A stretch of DNA of 64,000 nucleotides from Distichodus sexfasciatus (GCA_032718565.1 JAVGVS010000186.1:780001-844000); one strand, 5' to 3'. Positions 12,201 through 24,173 are shown, numbered from the stretch's first letter. The notes: generated from the letters alone by a model not told the origin. Numbers and translations: made by a program.

Positions 12201-15200
12201 TTCACAGCCACACGGATAGCCTACCTGCATTAGGTTAACTGAACTCGGGAGACGGAGATGGATTCCGGAGAAATATCTTCACGCTAGTCAACCAGTGGAT
12301 TTACAGTAAATATTGAAGTAGAGCGGTCAAAACACAAACTTTTAACATTCTGCTGGAATTGAATTCCTCACCTCAAGAAAGTCACGTTTTGAGGATGGAA
12401 AGGGTAAGTTTTTCAGCCAAATTTATTCACAACAGTACAGTATAGACCTTCCACTGTTTCAAAACACTAAAAACTAAAAATCCAACATTTTACCCCACGC
12501 AACATAAACACTCGTTTTTCTCGGAAACCTCCGTTGAGACAAGTGACTGGTTTTGCCGTGGAGGGTCACATATTTCCTCCACTTATATGGAGCTTAAACC
12601 GTACGTAGCAGAAAGCTGAAATGTTCAGGGTTAGTAAGAATGGTGTGCATCTCAGCATAGGCCGAGCGCTAAATATGCTACATAAATTTACGCAGTCTGA
12701 TTCACTGAGCTGCCAATTACACAATGGTGCTATTTGAACAACGTGGGCACTAACCATGCTACAGAAATTCATGCAGCCTAAACCGTGGCACAAAGCTTGG
12801 TCAGTAAGTAGGGATGGTGTGCTGCTCAGCACGTAATGAACAGCATAAAGGGGCCGCTAAAAACACTACATACATGCTACTGTTCAATGTGAATGGCAAT
12901 ATGCCTAAGAAACAAAAAGATCGTTTCATAACAACTTAAAAAATAAAATACTTGAAAAATATCAATTTGGCACCATTTAGACTAATCGATTAATTGATCA
13001 ATTATTTGACAAATAAATATCGATAGTGAAATAAAAGTTGATAGTGGCACCTCCACACTAGACTAGAGCGTTTATACTGTAAGCAGGTCGAGTATGTGTT
13101 TATATGCATCACTGAGCTCTGTCTGTTGTTACAACTCGGCAGCCTGACTACACACACACACACACACGTTGTTACACTGACAGACTCACCAAAGGACAGC
13201 AGGTGTGGTACGGGCAGTGTGAGGGTGAGACTGGTCTCTCTCTGCCACTCACATTCCACTACAAACTGGGCCAAGAGAAACAATCTGAATTAATTGCTGC
13301 TGTCATTTTCTAGTTGCACGAAACAAATGAACACACACTAGCATGTCTTTAAGGGAACACTGCATCAACACACACTGGGGAAAACAGGAGCGGGATCTTG
13401 AGAATAATCGATGTGACCAGCTCGGACAAGACTGTATTGATCAGAGGTTCTGAATGTTGATCTGGATTCATTTGGGATTAGCTGCCCAGCCCTAGTTTAC
13501 GCCACGTTCTTCATGGCATCCCTCCCTCCAGCTGGTACCTGTCTGGTGTTGGGGTTGGAGGCGTCGACCAGCAAGTGTGAGATGGAGAGAAGATCACCGA
13601 GTTTCACCGTCACAACCTAGAGAGAGGGGAAAGAGAGTCAGGAAACACAAGTTACTCCGTCTCAGATCCAAAATGTTCACTTAAAACCCATCCTCTAGCT
13701 GAAAAACAGACTCTGGGTTAGCAACTTTATCACTAACACCTTACCACTTCCTCCGCTTCTGGCTCGGTGTACTAACCCTGCCCAGATGGAGACACACTGC
13801 CCTGCCTACACAAACAGTACACAACCTTGAGCAGACTTTATGTCCTGCTTAAAACTCAATAAACCTTGATAATCCCTGTAACACTCAGCCGTTTCACAAT
13901 TCCACCACGATTTGAAGGATAAACGGTTCTTGATGCGCCTCACCCTGCACGTTTAGTTTAGAAATGAATACAAGAACACTGGTCCTCAGATGTGACCACG
14001 AGCCCTGATGAGGACAGAGCTACAAGACGTCACGTATGTGGGAGATTTTAGTTCCAGATTTACCTTGAAAGCCGGGAGAAGTTCTGCTCTGTCTGACAGA
14101 TCCACTGCCTGCACACTGTCAATGCAAACAGAAACCCTCCAGTTACACTCAGAAATAAACCAAGCTCTTTTATTCACCAAAATGCATCCTGAAGGCAAGG
14201 AGGCATGTTGCAGCTCATTCATACAGCATGCACGTGAACAGGTAAACAACAGTGGAAACTACATTTCAGGAGACATCTGTTTAGGTCTTTCACCTGCCTG
14301 CTGACAGGACATTTGTATAACCGTCTACAGTTTTGCACACTGCAGATAGCATAGAGTTTATATTTATGAATTTTGTCTTTTGTGCATCGTAACGATTTGA
14401 CTATAACTCACTATGTAGCTGTAATTATTAATTTGAGTAATGAAAGCAGAAAAGAGAAAAGGCAGCAAATGATCACTTTTCAATTTTACAGCATTATCTA
14501 TGAATGTGTTCAGACTGAACAGTACTGAACACCTCCACAGCATCACAAGGGTTAAACTGAGTCCAGGACGTGAAACCACTCACCAAACAGAGCCGTTCAT
14601 CTTACTGCAACCAAAGAGCCAACTAGACATCTCCTACAGGAGCAAAATACACACACACACACCGCTAAAACACACTGCAGGATGACACGAGTGTCTACAC
14701 AGCAAATAGAGATTACAACTAACATCTGTATATAGACTTACACTGATATCTAATCTATGATCCACTCATCCAAAATGAATAATGTTCCAGACATCATACA
14801 TACTGTAACATCACCTGATATAGAGCAGGAGGACGTGTTTCTCACTGTAATGTCTGGTTGAGCTCAACAATAACAAAAAGATATTTTGGTTGCTTTTTGT
14901 GATTTGATATGAATGGAATGTATGATGTTGGCGATATTCGCAGACGATGAATTGTTCTGAATCAGTATAACACTGTATCGTGATGAGGGCCGTGCAATAT
15001 CACCAAAATCTCATGTCCTGACACAAGTCACAATATGTACAGCAATACAGGACATTTTCTGTGAATTCAGGGGAACTTTTACAAGCAAAATCTTGTATCA
15101 GTGCACGCTCAACTCTTCATACACACACACTCACACGCAAAGGCACCACAACTTGGCCGTATTTTACACAACTGACAGTAAAGCAGCCATTTTTATGTCG

Positions 15201-18200
15201 TTTTATAAGTTACGCCGTGGCGTTAAGGCAAATTGTGGCATCTTTGGCGTTCCATAGATCTGAAGGCAGAGTTGAGCTTAGCGGTCATTTGCACCGCTAA
15301 TCATCTGCAACTGCTGTGAGGAGGGAGGGAGTTTCGGGAAGACGTTCTCACCATGTCTGTGCTGCGGCAGTGGAAGTGTGTGTAGGCTTTCCTGCGGCTG
15401 GACAGAGCAAACAGGAAGTTCTTCGTCCTGGCTTCCTGTAGGAGCACGACAGAGGAGGCGAGGTGAGAATCTAGTGCAGCGGAGATGCGCGCGAGGCGTG
15501 TGAGGTGCGGGGGAGCAGCTCACCTTAGGAGTGGCGTAAAAGAGGCGCAACGTGTTGACCTCACTCCACGCTTCAGGAGGAGCTACAGCAGGGGGAGAGC
15601 GAGGGGGAGAATTAGTGCTGCATTTAGGGCTGGCACTAGAAATAAAGGATTAAAGGCTGGAGGGAAAGTTGCGGGAATGATGGGTACTGCATTTTGTGCT
15701 GGAGAAATGAAGAAAAGAAACTTACCGTTGCTACATAAAAATCATCTGTTTAAAGCAATGTTTAACTCTTTCCTCTCCAAAAAGTATCAACAAGAGTACT
15801 TAAAGTACCAGATCAATAAGCGGTAACACCATGAGTAGCAGTATCATTAACATCTTAACCAAACACATCCCTAGTGGGGGACAGATGAGCTAGCGTTTAG
15901 AAAGAAAGGGGACACTGTGTGTGTGTGAGTGTAAGGGTGGTGATCCTGTGAGGGTGCCGTGCTCCTACACACACCTGAGAGGCTGATGGGAGTGCTGGAG
16001 TGACCACCAGGGTGCCGAACTGGGTGTCGGAGGAAGTGATGGTTCAGGATTGCACTTCTCTTCTCCACATCGTCTGTGAACTGAGAAAAGCACAGGTCAA
16101 TATCATTATTGATTAATATCATTAATGTGTTATCAAATGGCAGTGAAAAGGAATCGGGTCTTGGATCATTACCTGCCCAGTTTCGGGTTCAATGAGGTCA
16201 AAGAAAGCTCGGACGGTGGCCAGCACCAACTCTTTACACCTGCCGTTGACGGAGCACAAAAGTAAACATAAATTCCCATGCAAATATGAACAGATTCTAA
16301 CAGGGATATAGAATGCAGAAAACAGAACGTTTCTTCACATAGCTGCTTTAAACAAGAAAGTTGTACAAACCATAAAAAAGTCGTTGGCATTGCTCACAAA
16401 CACGGCTCTACGCAAGCATTTATAAAACTGTAAATATCAGTGAGAGACGTGTACTGACCAGACGATGGACAGGTGATCAGTAGAGACCCAGGTCCTCGGC
16501 ACCGCAGTGACCTGTAAACATCACAGTGTAAATCTGGACTTGTCCAAATCTGCGACAAACCACCAACAAAGAACCGCTTCTGTTTGGCTCCCTGAACTAA
16601 GTTTCAAACCAGAAACGTGTGAACAATGACGCTTTAACTACAAGCAACAAATCAACACAGGGGTATGGTCATCGAGTGGTGGTGGTGGTGGTCAGGATAC
16701 TCCTCTCTGGACCAAGAGGTCGTGGGTTTGAATCCCACCTCCAGCACTACCGATGAGACGGTGACAGTGTTGTTATAATGTTGAGAGTTGCTTCTCACCA
16801 CCACAGACTTCTTGTTATGGTCGTCTCTGGGGCAGGACAGAGCGGTCAGCCCAGAGCGCACCTGGTAGTCACGGTAACCGCCTCCCACCGACAGCACGGT
16901 GACATTCCTCAGGTCCTCACCTGCCCCGAGCCAGCGCCGCCTCACCGACGAGTAGAACTCTGAAGAGGAGAGATTACAAAATACTGCTATTTCATCTCTT
17001 TCCTGCGTGGCGCATTAACTCATTCACCCGTAAACACGGTCATGACACGTCAGCTGGGGGAAGTGAAAGAAATGTGCTTTTACGGCGAGTGTGTGGTTGT
17101 TAAAAGTTGGGAGGCGGAGCACATCGTACCCAGGATGTAGGGGTCGAGGGGTAGCACGGGGGCCTGGTGCGGCGAGGCCTGGGTGAGGATGAGGCTGACC
17201 AGGGCAGGGTTGAATTTGGGCAGGGTGAAGAGAGCCCGGGCCACCACGCCCCCCATGGAGTGTCCCACCAGAACCACGCTGCTTGGGGGATCCGGATGGT
17301 TCTGCAAAGGGTTCAAACAGGGTGGAAGGGTTAATCCATCGAAGGGTCTCCAACGCACTGTACAGTCACCAGCACACACTCCTCCACATAAACTGATTTT
17401 CATGGATATGTTTCCGCACTTATTTATTTGCGTCTCATTTTTATTTCCGTTTCCAACAAGTTACATTAAGTCAGAAGATGCTGTCCCACACGGTTTCCTC
17501 TTCCTGAAACCCCAGACTCAGACTCCTAGACACATAAAAGCACGTTTTGAGGTAAAATCCTGACCTTGTAGAGGCGCAGGATGGCCTTGATGCTCTCGTG
17601 GAGGAAGCGAGTCTGCCGTACGAGGCTGCCGCCGTACAGAGCCACCAGCTCCTCGTTGAAGTCGACAGTGAAGACGTTGAGGTGGACGTCCAGACCCTCT
17701 GCCTTCCTCAGAGCCACCGAGCCCAGAGAGCGAGCTGCAGGGGGACACGCAGGCAGAGGGACACGCTCCTTTAAAATAAAATCCCACCTCGGACCTTTGA
17801 CATGCCTGACATAAGCGCTACCTTTCCAACGTAGAATAAATGTGTCATCAAATATCGGCTGAAAATAGCAGGCAAATCTAAGCCTCGGTCTGATGTTTAT
17901 GACTTTAAAAAAAACAATTAGCAGCCGATTCCGATATGATTCCAACATGATTGTGCATCCCTAATCTAAAGGTTTACAAATATGGACACTGACAGCATTA
18001 ATATAGTACACGCAGTAAAGTGTGTAACAATACATCAGTCTACATGGATCAATTAAATGATCAAGAAGCCCATAGCATTGTTCCGAAATGAAACGAATCT
18101 TGGTGAAAAGGTTGTAATGGGAACACATTTCTTCTTAAGAACGGATGATGAATGTCTGGTTGAGCTCAGGAATAAAAATATCAAATGATATTTGAGTTGC

Positions 18201-20365
18201 TGTTTGAGATTTGATATGAACGGTGATAAATCAGCATATGATATTGTCTCATATTGATCACTAGCTCCTGAAGAACAAATTTAAGAAAGATCTTAAGAAG
18301 ACTATTGGTGACTGGGCCCCAATGTTATTTCCAGTGGTACAGATACCCGATACCTCCCGCCACAAGGTCAGCTCTTTCCCCACTGCAGTTGGCCTCACCA
18401 ATAAGACCTTCGTCATCGTAACACCACCTCCAGAGCCAAGCCATGCTTCTCCTACTGTCAACTTTTGTTGCACATTGTGGCACACATTTAACAGCTGATC
18501 ATTAATTTTTAATCTATCACACAACCTCTAAATCCGGCACATCCATGTCATGACCTATCCTGCTATCTATTTAATGCTCTAAACTTATTTGCCTCCTTTT
18601 AGTAATTTCACATTGTTTTATGTGAAAAGTACTTATAAATAAACTCCTAACTGATTTTTTATTCCGATTCTGAGCAGTAATCGGTATCGGCCAGCACAAA
18701 AACGCTGGAAAAAAGTGGTATTGGTGCAACCCTTGTAAAAGCAAATAGCTGTCCATAGAATTTACTAGAACAGAAGCTGGAAAAGACAAAAATATCCCAC
18801 TGAAATAGGCAGAAACTCCTTGTAATCTCCTGAATGCTGATAATTATTTGGCACAGTGTGATGTGGTGTGTAAGTCTCACCCTGTTTGTAGCTGCCTGCG
18901 TTGCCAGGTAAGAAGAGTACGGGGGCACCGCTGAGCTTCAGGCCTCGAGTCTCCTGGGCGTACAAGCCTTCACCGTACAGGTAGAGCCCGTAGGCCGGGT
19001 ACTGACGAGCCACGCGCCGGGGCAGCTGGACACGCTGCGCACAACAATGATAACAGTAATTAAACAATGAATATAGTTGAACCTAAAGATAAATATTCAC
19101 CTTCAAATATGATCTTAACCCACCAGGTCCCTTTAACGTTCATAGTAATTAGCAGAAGCACTTATCCAGAATGCCTTCTATTTCCTAATTACAGGGACAG
19201 TCTCCACTGAGCTACTTGAAGGTTAAGGGTGACCTAGTAGTGGTTGGTGGGATTTGAACCCCTAATCTTGTGATCACCAGCACTGCTCCTTTATCGGTAC
19301 CTCTGCTCAGGACTAGTGTCAGATGGAATGTTACCCGTCAGGTAAACCTGGTTTTTAATCAGCAGCATGCCACATGCGATCGAGAGGTGATGGGGAGATG
19401 AAAATGACCATCAGCCTCACCAGAAACATTACAACATTCTAACTGGGTAGTTGTGGGTTTGAGCTTGCAAGCGTGAACAAGGCCCTAAAGTCTGTATTCC
19501 TACAGGTAGACTTGCTTTGCGATAAAGTATCACAACATGTAGCAGATATGACCTGTAACAGCTGACACCCTCCATATCTACAGGACCTTTAACAACTAAC
19601 TCCAGCTGGGCAGTTGGTGGCGTAACGGTTAGGGCGTTGGCCCTGTGATCAGAAGGTCACCAGTTTGAATGAAATAAACAAATTTCCCCCAACATATGCT
19701 ACATGTAGTTCGGCACAACTTCACCAAGATAACATCACATGAAGCAGCTTAAACATAAACTTGATTTAGTGTGTGATCAGTAGAACTTTGAGCAAAACAA
19801 TCTTCTTCTTCCTCTTTCGGCTTTTCCCTTCAGGGGTCGCCACAGCGAATCATCTGTCTCCATCTAGTCCTATCCTCTGCGTCCTCTACCCTCACACCAA
19901 CTAACTTCACGTCCTCTTTCACCACATCCATCAATCTCCTTTTTGGTCTTCCTCTCAGCCTCCTGCCTGGTGGCTCCAACCTCAGCATCCTTCTACCTAT
20001 GTACTCATCGTCTCTCCTCTGGACATGTCCAAACCATCTCAGTCTGGCCTCTCTGACTTTATCTCCAAAACATCTAACATGAGCTGTCCCCAAAACAATC
20101 ACATGCATAAACACGCCTTCTAGAAGACAAACCACACAACAGCAACACTCATAACACGCTGGAGGAGCTCGGTTTCATCAGCTGTTTTTGACTTCCAATA
20201 CTGGTTCATCTGCAAGTCCTTACATAGTATTTATGGTACATAGTTATATGGTATATAGCAGTGTGTGTACTCTGGACTAAGAGGTTGTGGGTTTGAATCC
20301 TACCTCCAGCACTACCACCACTGTGTCGTATTAAAACGAATGTGAGGAAGCTAAACGAACGAAAT

Positions 20366-20437
<72 letters not shown>

Positions 20438-20676
20438 GGAGAGTGAGAGAGACACATACACGCGAAGGGAGAGAGACAGTGAGTGAATGAATGTCAGTGA
20501 GTGAGTGTGTTTGTGTGTTTAGATAAAAACCAGAACTCACTGACCGTGTACTCGGGATACTCGAACATGTAGGTCATACTGCAGCGGTTCTCCTCGAAGC
20601 CGAACAGCAGCTCTCGCAGCCCCGCCATCAGGAGCACCAGCGCCCCGGTCAACAGCGCCAACACGCAGCGACTCAT
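6242..20676 (-). CDS. pgap1: GPI inositol-deacylase (post-GPI attachment to proteins 1), 26 coding exons
   Basis: PGAP1 removes the acyl chain from the inositol of GPI anchors in the ER membrane, a step needed for efficient export of GPI-anchored proteins. Exons in coding order: 20545-20676, 18881-19034, 17565-17734, 17130-17301, 16799-16959, 16459-16511, 16173-16239, 15975-16080, 15524-15582, 15352-15435, 14584-14633, 14064-14115, 13539-13616, 13190-13265, 11792-11865, 11578-11629, 10845-10911, 10646-10751, 10482-10520, 10162-10346, 9303-9560, 9011-9146, 8657-8707, 8339-8553, 7983-8087, 6242-6383. They sum to 2844 nt (947 aa plus stop) with all phases closing; the human protein is about 922 aa. 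An N-terminal membrane segment (about residues 4-21) is followed by the family signature FGFEEN, the lipase motif GHSMGG near residues 165-170 (catalytic Ser about 167), and a C-terminal half with about six hydrophobic helices starting near residue 690. Donors are ordinary except GTTCAA after the exon at 10162 and GTCATT after 10646, so those edges are less certain. The gene is intact. Confidence 0.95.
6700..7085 (+). repeat. dispersed fish repeat ending in a perfect hairpin
   Basis: The last pgap1 intron holds a repeat with the phrases AGCGCCACCAACTGGC and AATAGGGTTCC that recur across fish genomes. It ends in a perfect 10-bp inverted repeat with a 3-base loop (7051-7073). An A-rich tract at 6985-7028 precedes the hairpin. 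I cannot assign the family. Confidence 0.5.
11943..12573. mobile_element. MITE-like DNA transposon with long terminal inverted repeats (pgap1 intron)
   Basis: The two ends match as inverted repeats for at least 36 bases with a single mismatch, starting ATATGTGACCCTCCACGGC. The interior has no transposase frame. It lies between the pgap1 exons at 13190-13265 and 11792-11865. Near-identical ends imply recent insertion. TA on both sides may be the target duplication. Confidence 0.85.
14760..15040 (+). repeat. dispersed GATATGAATGG-type repeat, copy A
   Basis: Member of a roughly 350-bp family recognised by the ordered phrases ATCA.ATA.TGTAACATCA, GTCTGGTTGAGCTCA, TTTGATATGAATGG and TATCGTGATGA. 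Other copies lie near 18.0, 25.4, 29.7, 33.4 (inverted) and 57.2 kb. Confidence 0.65.
16672..16760 (+). mobile_element. tRNA-derived SINE head
   Basis: A pol III B-box-like GGTTTGAATCC follows a degenerate A-box region. The same phrase set (CCAAGAGGTCGTGGGTTTGAATCC, CCTCCAGCACTACC) recurs near 20.3 kb and in other SINE copies. It sits just beyond the donor of the pgap1 exon at 16799. Confidence 0.6.
18030..18260 (+). repeat. dispersed GATATGAATGG-type repeat, copy B
   Basis: Shares the phrases ATAGCATTG, GTCTGGTTGAGCTCAGGA and TTTGATATGAACGG with the copies listed at 14760, 25440, 29680 and 57222. It lies within a pgap1 intron. Confidence 0.6.
19140..19320 (-). mobile_element. tRNA-derived SINE, inverted
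   Basis: On the minus strand it reads tRNA-like head to tail: a GGTTCAAATCC-like B box (seen inverted as GGGATTTGAACCCC), then the CAGGGACAGTCTCC body and a tail with ATCC.GA.TAAG. The same body occurs at 40540, 49378, 52905 and 53430. Confidence 0.6.
19606..19680 (+). mobile_element. tRNA-like SINE head
   Basis: Contains TGGCGTAACGGTTAGGGCG (A-box-like) followed by AAGGTCACCAGTTTGAAT (B-box-like). No body follows, so it is a fragment. Confidence 0.55.
19800..20110 (-). mobile_element. LINE 3' end, C-terminal ORF2 fragment
   Basis: The minus strand encodes about 90 residues including RLRWFGHVQRRDD, GRPKRRLMDVVKED and RTRWRQMIRCGDP. This is the C-terminal signature of a common fish non-LTR retrotransposon, and it ends in an AAGAAGAAG-like tail. 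It is 5'-truncated, as usual for LINEs, and lies in the first pgap1 intron. Confidence 0.8.
20255..20325 (+). mobile_element. tRNA-derived SINE head fragment
   Basis: Carries GGTTGTGGGTTTGAATCC and CCTCCAGCACTACC, the head and junction seen in the other SINE copies. It stops shortly before a long GT microsatellite. Confidence 0.55.
20368..20435 (+). repeat. (GT)n microsatellite
   Basis: About 34 uninterrupted GT units, the longest pure dinucleotide run in the window, in pgap1 intron 1 about 110 bp downstream of exon 1. Confidence 0.95.
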
Positions 20677-20829
20677 CTCATCTCACCTCACTTCATCTCA
20701 CTTCATCTCACCTCATCTCTTCTCTTCTTCTCTCGCGTTTACCTCAGCGCGCCATGTCGCCCAACACCGTCAACACACTCTCACTCTCACTCTCACTCTC
20801 CCCCACAAACACTTCCCGTTAGAGACGTA

Positions 20830-21125
20830 ACAGCGCCCAGCAGGACCGCCGGCCAATGAGAAGGAGGCGAGTGACGCACGGTGACCAATAGGAATTCACA
20901 TCGGGGAAGAGGACGCCGACCAATGAGAAGGAGGCGAGTGACGTGCTCGACTAATAAGGATCGAGTTCAGGGGAGCGACGTAGCCAATCACAACGAGGCA
21001 GGTGACGCGTGGAGACCAATGAGAGTCTACATGAGAAAGCGGCGACCGACGCATGGTAACCAATGAAAACCGACATTATGGAGGACGCCGGCCAATAAAA
21101 AGTAATGTGGTAACGCGCGGTGCAG
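20830..21125. promoter_or_regulatory. pgap1 promoter region: ~32-bp tandem CCAAT-box array
   Basis: Upstream of the pgap1 start codon lie seven CCAAT pentamers at 20853, 20885, 20920, 20984, 21016, 21060 and 21092. The spacings are 32, 35, 64, 32, 44 and 32. A degenerate CTAAT at 20951 fills the 64-bp gap. Several units are followed by GTGACG or GCGACG (CRE-half-site-like). CCAAT boxes are bound by NF-Y and often occur in TATA-less housekeeping promoters. As a periodic tandem repeat this is unusual. Its role as the pgap1 promoter is inferred from position. Confidence 0.65.
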
Positions 21126-21129
21126 CGCA

Positions 21130-22406
21130 CGGTTCTTCCGGCTAGGGGCGCTGGCGGGAGAGTGCAAAGTGAACCGACTAAACAGGGCTAAAATCGCTTC
21201 TTAGTTCAGATCAGTGACTCTACCATTTGTTTTTAAGTGTACATTTGATTTAATCTGATTCCTTTATATATCTCTCATATGTTTCACCATTTTTAAGAGA
21301 GTGATTATTTGTGATTGTGAACACAGCATGGCACAGCACACGGTGCACCACAACAAAACCTGACCTCTCCATTTGAAGGAGCAGTGGGCAGCTGTTTGGC
21401 AGTTTGTTTATGAGTACCACAGTGATACCTTTACCAGTCCGGGACTTGAACCGGCAACACTCCAATCACAGGGCCAGCTTCCTGAGCCTTACGCTATCAA
21501 CTTGATGCTACAAACTAACTATGTGCAATAATCTGTAAACCAATATGTGAGTGTCATTCGGCTGATTTTCTTTTATCTTGTATAATATTTAATAGATACA
21601 TACAAACATTATGGTTCCCTTTATTGAATACAAACTTTTTGAACTGCTGTACAGTCTGCCTTCACAAATTATACACACAACAAACTCAAAGACAGATAGA
21701 GAAAGAGATGAAAGACAGATGGAGAAAGGGAGATTAAGTGAGAGATGGAGAGAAAGAGACTGAGCAAAAAGACAAAAAGGAGAAAGAGAGAGATGGAGAG
21801 AAAGCGAGATACATTAAGATAAAATAAAACACACTTTGGAGAAATATGTTTGTACAATATTTTCTATTCAGATAATTGATCTCAATTCATTCTTTCATTC
21901 ATTTCCAGCAGTCTCACTTCATTACTCAGATGCTGTATTGGTACAACTTTGTCTTGCTCTTTCCAGTATCAAAACCATCACTTAGGGTAAAAAATCCAAC
22001 AGAACAATGAAAACACACAAAAAATGGATTAACACTGTCTCAACAGCTACAGAAAGCATCTTGTGAAATGTGTCATTTATAAAAACGGCAGTAGTTCATG
22101 TTTCATTAGCAGTTTGTAGTGTGACTGTTGTAGGTATATGAATTTCATCTTCAGCCCTCTCCACACATATAATGTGCTTACATGTCAGAACACTGATCCA
22201 CATGAAACCAGTATTATTAGTATCAGATGATACACAGCTTTTAAAATACTGTGTCTGTGTTAGTGGGATGGTAAAAAGATTCAAGCATGGTTAAACCAGA
22301 CCAGATGGAGATCATATTACAAAATCACAGCTATACACATTCGTGACTTTTGGGAGTAGTCTGTTTTTACAGCTTTTAACCAGATATTTAGCCTGATTTT
22401 ACAGTT
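21130..22406. other. intergenic spacer between pgap1 promoter and maip1 3' end
   Basis: No coding exon is visible. It holds one SINE-like repeat, a GA-rich stretch at 21690-21815, and a minus-strand AATAAA (TTTATT at 21620-21625) that could end the maip1 transcript. Confidence 0.5.
21283..21510. mobile_element. dispersed SINE-like repeat (GAGCAGTGGGCAGC family)
   Basis: Shares GTGATTATTTGTGATTGTGAACACAGCA, GTGCACCACAA and GAAGGAGCAGTGGGCAGC in the same order with copies near 29.0 and 37.3 kb. Its end carries a tRNA-like inverted B box (GGGACTTGAACC). Confidence 0.65.
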
Positions 22407-24173
22407 TTAGCTGAGCAGCCTTGAGTGCTCTATCCTGGTGATGGTCCAGTCTGGGGTCACTCCCTGTGTGAACTCCCTTTGGAACCTGCAGGGAAAAAGT
22501 GAAAATGAACATTTAATACTGTAAAACAAAACATAGTAAATCTGCATCCTGCTGCTTCTCTCACTGATGCATGTGTTTTGCATATGAATACTCACTCGTA
22601 ATTGGCCGTGAGCAGTCGTTTGCTCTCCGGTTTCTCTCCTTCTCTACCGATTGCCATCTGGAAGATGCGTGCCCCCTCTACGCTGTCCTCAGGCAGCCGG
22701 ACGCTGGTCAGGTACCAGAAGCGCATCAAGATACTCACAAACTTCCTTCCTGGCAAAAAACGTGGGAGAAGATTGACGTACAGTATATCTTAGAAAAATA
22801 ACACATCAGTTATGCTATCTAAAAGCACATGGAGGACAGACGAGTGCATAGTGCATGTTGTTTAATGGAACTCATCTTGGTGCACATTTAAGTAAAACCA
22901 GTCTTACTGATCGGAGGTAAGACAACTTTAACAGAACCAGAAATGAAAGAAGAGTTTTGCATGCACACGCAAAAATATTTCCGGTGTTTACATATTGACT
23001 ACTAGTTACTTCATCTCTCACCGTTGTCGTCGTAGTAGATGCCCACATCTCCCGGGGTGGTGTACATGATTTCGTCCGGCTCAGCAGAGAGCGCGCTCAT
23101 ATGGCTAAGAGGAAGAGATGCACACTTCTCCTTTAACTTCCCAATTAGCTACAGCAGACAGAGAGAGAGAGAGAGAGAGAGCTGCTGAGTGGAATAACAA
23201 TCAGCAAAATGCAATCTCATGCACATGAACATACTTACATCCTTAGCAACCAGGCCTTCCAGTGCTTCAAATTGGCACTGAGACAGCAGTTGTGATACGT
23301 GCGAGAAGGCCTGAAGTTGAGGAAATGCACACATGTAAGAACACAACTGTGGAGCAACACACTTTCTCCTACTCATCTAACACAGCGAACCTGCAAATTG
23401 AATGAGCTAAATATCACGCCATCTGCAGTATGTTTCTGTACCTAACTTTATCATCCACTTTATAAGTAACAGACCCATCTCACAGTACAGTTTATTTGGA
23501 ACCTCCTATCTCACTGTCCACTTTATTAGGAACCCCCAGCTGACCATTCACTCTATTAGGAACCCAGTTCTCACTGTCCACTTTATTTTGAACCTCCTCT
23601 AACAATCCTCTTTATTAGGGACACTTCACGTCACTGTCCACTTTATTAGGAACCCAGTTCTCGCTGCCCACTTTATTAGGAACACATCACCCCCCTGTCC
23701 ACGTTATTAAGAACCTTTGCCTCACTGCCCACTTTACTAGGAATCCCTATCCCACTGTCCATCCGACTGTCCGCTTTATTAGGACCCCCATAATACAGAA
23801 AGCAGAGATTGTAGTAGTGTTTTCGCGCTGGGCCCTCCAGGCAGGTGTCTCCGGCTCTCTCAGGACTCACCTGCTTGGCTCCGTGTGTGAACTCTTCTAT
23901 GTTAAAGTCCCGGTCGAAGTAGGTCCGGATTAAGAAGTAGTAAACTCGAGTTCGGAACCAGATGAAGGGGTTCGGGATTCCCACCACCACCACCTTCTGG
24001 TGCCTGCGCTCCGAGCTGTAAGCCCTCACCGGGCACACGGCAGGGGCTAACGGAGCTCCGCATCTCCCTCCTCCTGCTGCCGCTGCCTCCTGACCCGGTC
24101 CGGTTGCTACAAACGGGACAAACCGGTGTAAAAACGTGCGGGTCCAGTTCCGCCTCAACAACACCAGCGCCAT
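22407..24173 (-). CDS. maip1: matrix AAA peptidase interacting protein 1 (C2orf47 homologue), 5 coding exons
   Basis: MAIP1 is a mitochondrial matrix protein that associates with the m-AAA protease AFG3L2 and helps maturation of EMRE, the regulatory subunit of the calcium uniporter. Exons in coding order: 23871-24173, 23239-23310, 23022-23148, 22596-22749, 22407-22485, all with consensus splice sites and closed phases (244 codons plus stop; the human protein is about 291). The N-terminus is Arg-rich and lacks acidic residues, as expected of a presequence, and is followed by a low-complexity Ala/Gly part. The conserved core starts near residue 62 (VVVVGIPNPFIWFRTRVYYFLIRTYFD). Later conserved pieces are YTTPGDVGIYYDD and RFWYLTS.RLPE. 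The shorter length lies mainly in the presequence and the following variable region. It shares a start-to-start region of about 310 bp with tyw5, as in mammals. Confidence 0.93.
23162..23181 (+). repeat. (GA)n microsatellite
   Basis: About ten GA units directly beside the maip1 exon that ends at 23148, within the intron's acceptor region when read on the minus strand (a CT tract). Confidence 0.75.
23445..23800 (+). repeat. degenerate tandem repeat, CACTTTATTAGGAAC unit
   Basis: About ten units of roughly 30-42 bp. Each has a variant of CACTGTCCACTTTATTAGGAACCC. They lie in maip1 intron 1. Units differ by substitutions and small length changes, so the array is old. Confidence 0.8.

Noticed and set aside
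16652..16798. Extension of the pgap1 exon through a SINE
   Set aside because: The open frame continues past the GTGAGA donor into the tRNA-derived SINE, but phase and homology both require splicing at 16799.
19606..19680. Possible functional tRNA genes at the GGTTCGAATCC-like sites
   Set aside because: Arms of a cloverleaf cannot be completed and the same sequence recurs with SINE bodies, so these are SINE heads and not tRNA genes.
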